Below, in pieces: positions 61,810 to 64,000 of a DNA stretch of 64,000 bases. Origin of the DNA: CAZKWG01 sp964615375 (GTDB lineage Bacteria > Myxococcota_A > UBA796 > CAZKWG01); assembly GCA_964615375.1 (NCBI GenBank), contig CAZTOW010000049.1, forward strand, positions 1 through 64,000, read 5' to 3'. A program made the translations under genes and the position numbers. The first letter of the stretch is position 1; every line of letters begins with the position of its first letter. The notes below the pieces were generated by a model. It ran no database searches and had not been told where the DNA came from. It saw nothing but the letters and a program-made list of their open reading frames with translations.

Positions 61810-64000
61810 CGCACACGACCCAGCTGGCCCGCGTCGAAGGCTTCCTCTGCTCGGCGTTCACACCGGAAGAGTTCAAGCGGGACTACCGGCGAAACTACGC
61901 GAGCTGGGCGGACGGCCTCCCCTACGTGGCGGAGAGCCCGAACGACTACTTTTTCAAGGTCACGGCTGCGCTCCACCGGTGGGGGCAGCTCGACAGCCAT
62001 TTCTTCGACTGGCTCGAGCTCGTACGCCCGGGCCGCGCCCACGACATCGGCGCGCTGCGTACGGACTGGCCGAACGTACCTGGGCGCAGCACCGTGCACA
62101 TCGACGGCGCCACGGGTGACGTGCCTGTCGAGGCGATCGAGGCCATGCAGGCGGCGCTCCGCGCCTTCCCCGGATGCGAGACTGCCGCGATCACCCGCCC
62201 CCGCTTCGCGGGCAGCGCCTGGATCGACCTGCGCGGCCCAGAGGGCTGCCTGGAGCAGCTCGCGGCGCGCTTCGCCGAGGGCGCGCTCTCCGATCTCGCC
62301 GGGTTCCGCGTGCTGGCGGTCGTCGAGACCCCGCCGGCCTTCCGCGGGCCGCTGCTGCGCGCGCCGCGACCCACGCAGCGCCGCGACTGGCATGGGATGC
62401 TGCCAGGCGCCCTGGCCGCCCAGCTCGACGCGGGGCTCACCGACTTCCTGCGGGCCAGCTTCTCGGCCACCACGCCCGGGTTCCAGGGCGCCATCGATCG
62501 CCTGCTGGCCGAGGAGGGCGCGGTCACCCGCGGCCCCTATGTCCAGGTCTTCCTGCCCTTCGTCAAGGGCACGCGGCCGGACTGGTTCGCGCGGGTGCCG
62601 CTGGGCTTCACCCCCCACCGCCACCAGGAGCGCGCCTTCGCGCGCCTGGGCGCCGAGCCGAAGCAGAGCACGCTGGTGGCGACCGGGACGGGCTCGGGCA
62701 AGACAGAGAGCTTCCTGTGGCCCATCCTGGACCACTGCCTGGCGCACGCGGGGCAGCCGGGGATCAAGGCCATCCTGATCTACCCGATGAACGCGCTGGC
62801 GGGCGACCAGGCTCTGCGCATCGCGCGGGCCGTGCACGCCAACCCCGCGCTGCGCGGCGCCCTTCGGGCCGGGCTCTATGTCGGGGAGGACGAGGGGGCC
62901 GGGCGCGTGGCGCAGGCCGAGATGGGGCCGGATCACGTCATCACCGACCGGGGCGCGCTGCAGCGGAGCCCGCCCGACATCCTGCTGACCAACTACAAGA
63001 TGCTCGACTACCTGCTGCTGCGGCCGCGAGACCGGCACATCTGGGAGGGCAGCGCCAGCGGCTCGCTGCGCTTCCTGGTGGTGGACGAGCTGCACACCTT
63101 CGACGGCGCGCAGGGCACGGATCTCGCCTGCCTGATCCGGCGGCTGCGCGACCGGTTGCGGGTGCGCGAGGGCCAGCTCTGCTGCGTGGGAACCTCCGCG
63201 ACCCTGGGCGGCGATCCGAACGGCGTGGAGCTGCGCGCCTACGCCGAGCGGGTGTTCGGGCAGCCCTTCTCGTCGGACTGTGTGGTCACCGAGGAGCGCG
63301 TCGACCTCGACACCTTCCGCGGTGACACGGTGATCCGCCTGTTCGGGGCGCCTGGTCTGGAGCAGGCCCACGCGCTGGATCCATCCCGCTACGGCGAGCC
63401 TGAGGCCTACCTCGCGGCGCAGGCGCGGGCCTGGCTGGATGTGGAGCTGCCCGGGGCGCCGGGCACGTCCGAGTGGCGGGTCGGGCTCGGGGATGCGCTC
63501 CGGCAGCATGTGATGCTCGACAACCTGCTCCGCAGGCTGCGCGGCCGGCCGCGGTCGCTCCAGGACCTGGTCTCCGAGCTAGGGCGCGCCGCGCCCGCCA
63601 TGCGCGAGGACCCAGCCTTCGGCGAGCGCGCGCTGCTGTCGCTGCTGTCGCTGATCAGCGCGGCGCGCGTCTGGGCACCCGAACTGCCCGAGGTGCGCGC
63701 GCGGCGAGAGGAACTGGGCAAGCCGAGGCCCCTCGATCCCTTTCTGCAGGTTCGACTCCAGGTGTGGCAGCGTGAGCTGCGGCGCATGGTGGCCAGCGTC
63801 GCGGCGATGCCGCGCCTGCGTTTCTTCGACGACCTGACGAAGGAGCAGCGCGAGGCTCACCTGCCGGTGGTCCACTGCCGCGAGTGCGGCGCCATGGGCT
63901 GGGCCACCCTGGTCGCCCGCAACCAGCCGAGCATGTACCGCGTCGACGTGCCTGGCTTCTACCGGGCCTTCTTCGCCAACGACAGCAGGGTGCGCTTTGT
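61806..64000 (+). CDS. DEAD/DEAH-box helicase with effector-associated-like N-terminus (3' end outside window)
   Basis: The frame starts at ATG 61806, overlapping the methylase stop, and is open to the right edge (731 residues visible). Residues ~5-75 (SAFTPEEFKRDYRRNYASW, YFFKVTAALHRWGQL, WLELVRPGR) resemble effector-associated domain 1. Residues ~95-180 form a second small domain ending GPEGCLEQLAARFAEGALSD. The helicase part has PHRHQERAF, TGTGSGKTESFLWP near 300 (motif I), YPMNALAGDQ, VVDELHTFDGAQGTD near 425 (motif II) and GTSATLGG (motif III), as in YprA/DUF1998 and DrmA/DruE-type helicases. A CRECG motif near the edge suggests a zinc site. Third gene of the DISARM-like operon. Confidence 0.82.
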   Translation, partial: MTHTTQLARVEGFLCSAFTPEEFKRDYRRNYASWADGLPYVAESPNDYFFKVTAALHRWGQLDSHFFDWLELVRPGRAHDIGALRTDWPNVPGRSTVHIDGATGDVPVEAIEAMQAALRAFPGCETAAITRPRFAGSAWIDLRGPEGCLEQLAARFAEGALSDLAGFRVLAVVETPPAFRGPLLRAPRPTQRRDWHGMLPGALAAQLDAGLTDFLRASFSATTPGFQGAIDRLLAEEGAVTRGPYVQVFLPFVKGTRPDWFARVPLGFTPHRHQERAFARLGAEPKQSTLVATGTGSGKTESFLWPILDHCLAHAGQPGIKAILIYPMNALAGDQALRIARAVHANPALRGALRAGLYVGEDEGAGRVAQAEMGPDHVITDRGALQRSPPDILLTNYKMLDYLLLRPRDRHIWEGSASGSLRFLVVDELHTFDGAQGTDLACLIRRLRDRLRVREGQLCCVGTSATLGGDPNGVELRAYAERVFGQPFSSDCVVTEERVDLDTFRGDTVIRLFGAPGLEQAHALDPSRYGEPEAYLAAQARAWLDVELPGAPGTSEWRVGLGDALRQHVMLDNLLRRLRGRPRSLQDLVSELGRAAPAMREDPAFGERALLSLLSLISAARVWAPELPEVRARREELGKPRPLDPFLQVRLQVWQRELRRMVASVAAMPRLRFFDDLTKEQREAHLPVVHCRECGAMGWATLVARNQPSMYRVDVPGFYRAFFANDSRVRF

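Overview
The window is high-GC bacterial DNA. It is dense with codon-sharing gene overlaps (ATGA, GTGA) and rich in CDD-x-D / DNDCDG metal-binding repeats, FG-GAP repeats, a caspase-like protease and ECF-sigma-like modules. That mix suggests a Myxococcota-like ('deltaproteobacterial') genome, although no marker gene proves it. A 100-N run at 41013-41112 shows this is a draft scaffold. No rRNA, tRNA or CRISPR array was seen.

Layout. (1) 1-5.4 kb, + strand: the end of a defence-type operon, with an adenine-methylase C-terminus, an SMC/Rad50-like ATPase, a DUF1016 nuclease and an HNH nuclease. (2) 5.4-14.4 kb, mostly - strand: a sigma-like/unknown/IrrE peptidase trio; a YjzC-like protein; a Tat lipoprotein; an operon of XRE regulator, serine recombinase and a degenerate sigma-54-activator-like ATPase; a 22-codon peptide gene; a cysteine-dioxygenase/FAD fusion with a 42-aa leader gene. 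(3) 14.7-36.3 kb: three tightly coupled - strand operons with phage or phage-plasmid character (tail-fibre-like protein, M23 peptidase, lysozyme-like protein, amidase, cytosine methyltransferase, GHKL ATPase, a DpdA-like transglycosylase, two PP-loop enzymes, a hemerythrin protein, a truncated phage-type helicase). (4) 36.4-40 kb: a protein made of three tandem ECF-sigma-like units, a WD40 protein, and a dead 5' fragment of a helicase gene. (5) 40-50 kb: surface lipoproteins with metal-binding repeats and a four-gene operon around a secreted caspase-like protein. (6) 50-53.7 kb: an unknown protein, a PD-(D/E)XK protein and a free-standing deaminase. (7) 54-64 kb, + strand: an SNF2 helicase, a 1621-aa adenine methylase and a DEAD-box helicase, overlapping by ATGA/GTGA. 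This is a DISARM-class-1-like set that runs off the right edge.

The most unusual observation is a short domain of about 45 residues, with core PP-x-GL-x-A-x-D-hydrophobic-x-x-F-x-x-R, at the N- or C-terminus of six otherwise unrelated proteins of region 3 (positions 16828, 18292, 20870, 22039 N-terminal; 22039-22183 and 25515-25661 C-terminal). It looks like a shared docking or packaging tag that gathers a DpdA-like base-exchange enzyme, two PP-loop enzymes, a hemerythrin protein and a GHKL/HELTH protein into one system. Other points of interest are the triple sigma-like fusion, an effector-associated-like N-terminus on the right-end helicase, and the decayed helicase copy 14 kb upstream of the intact one.
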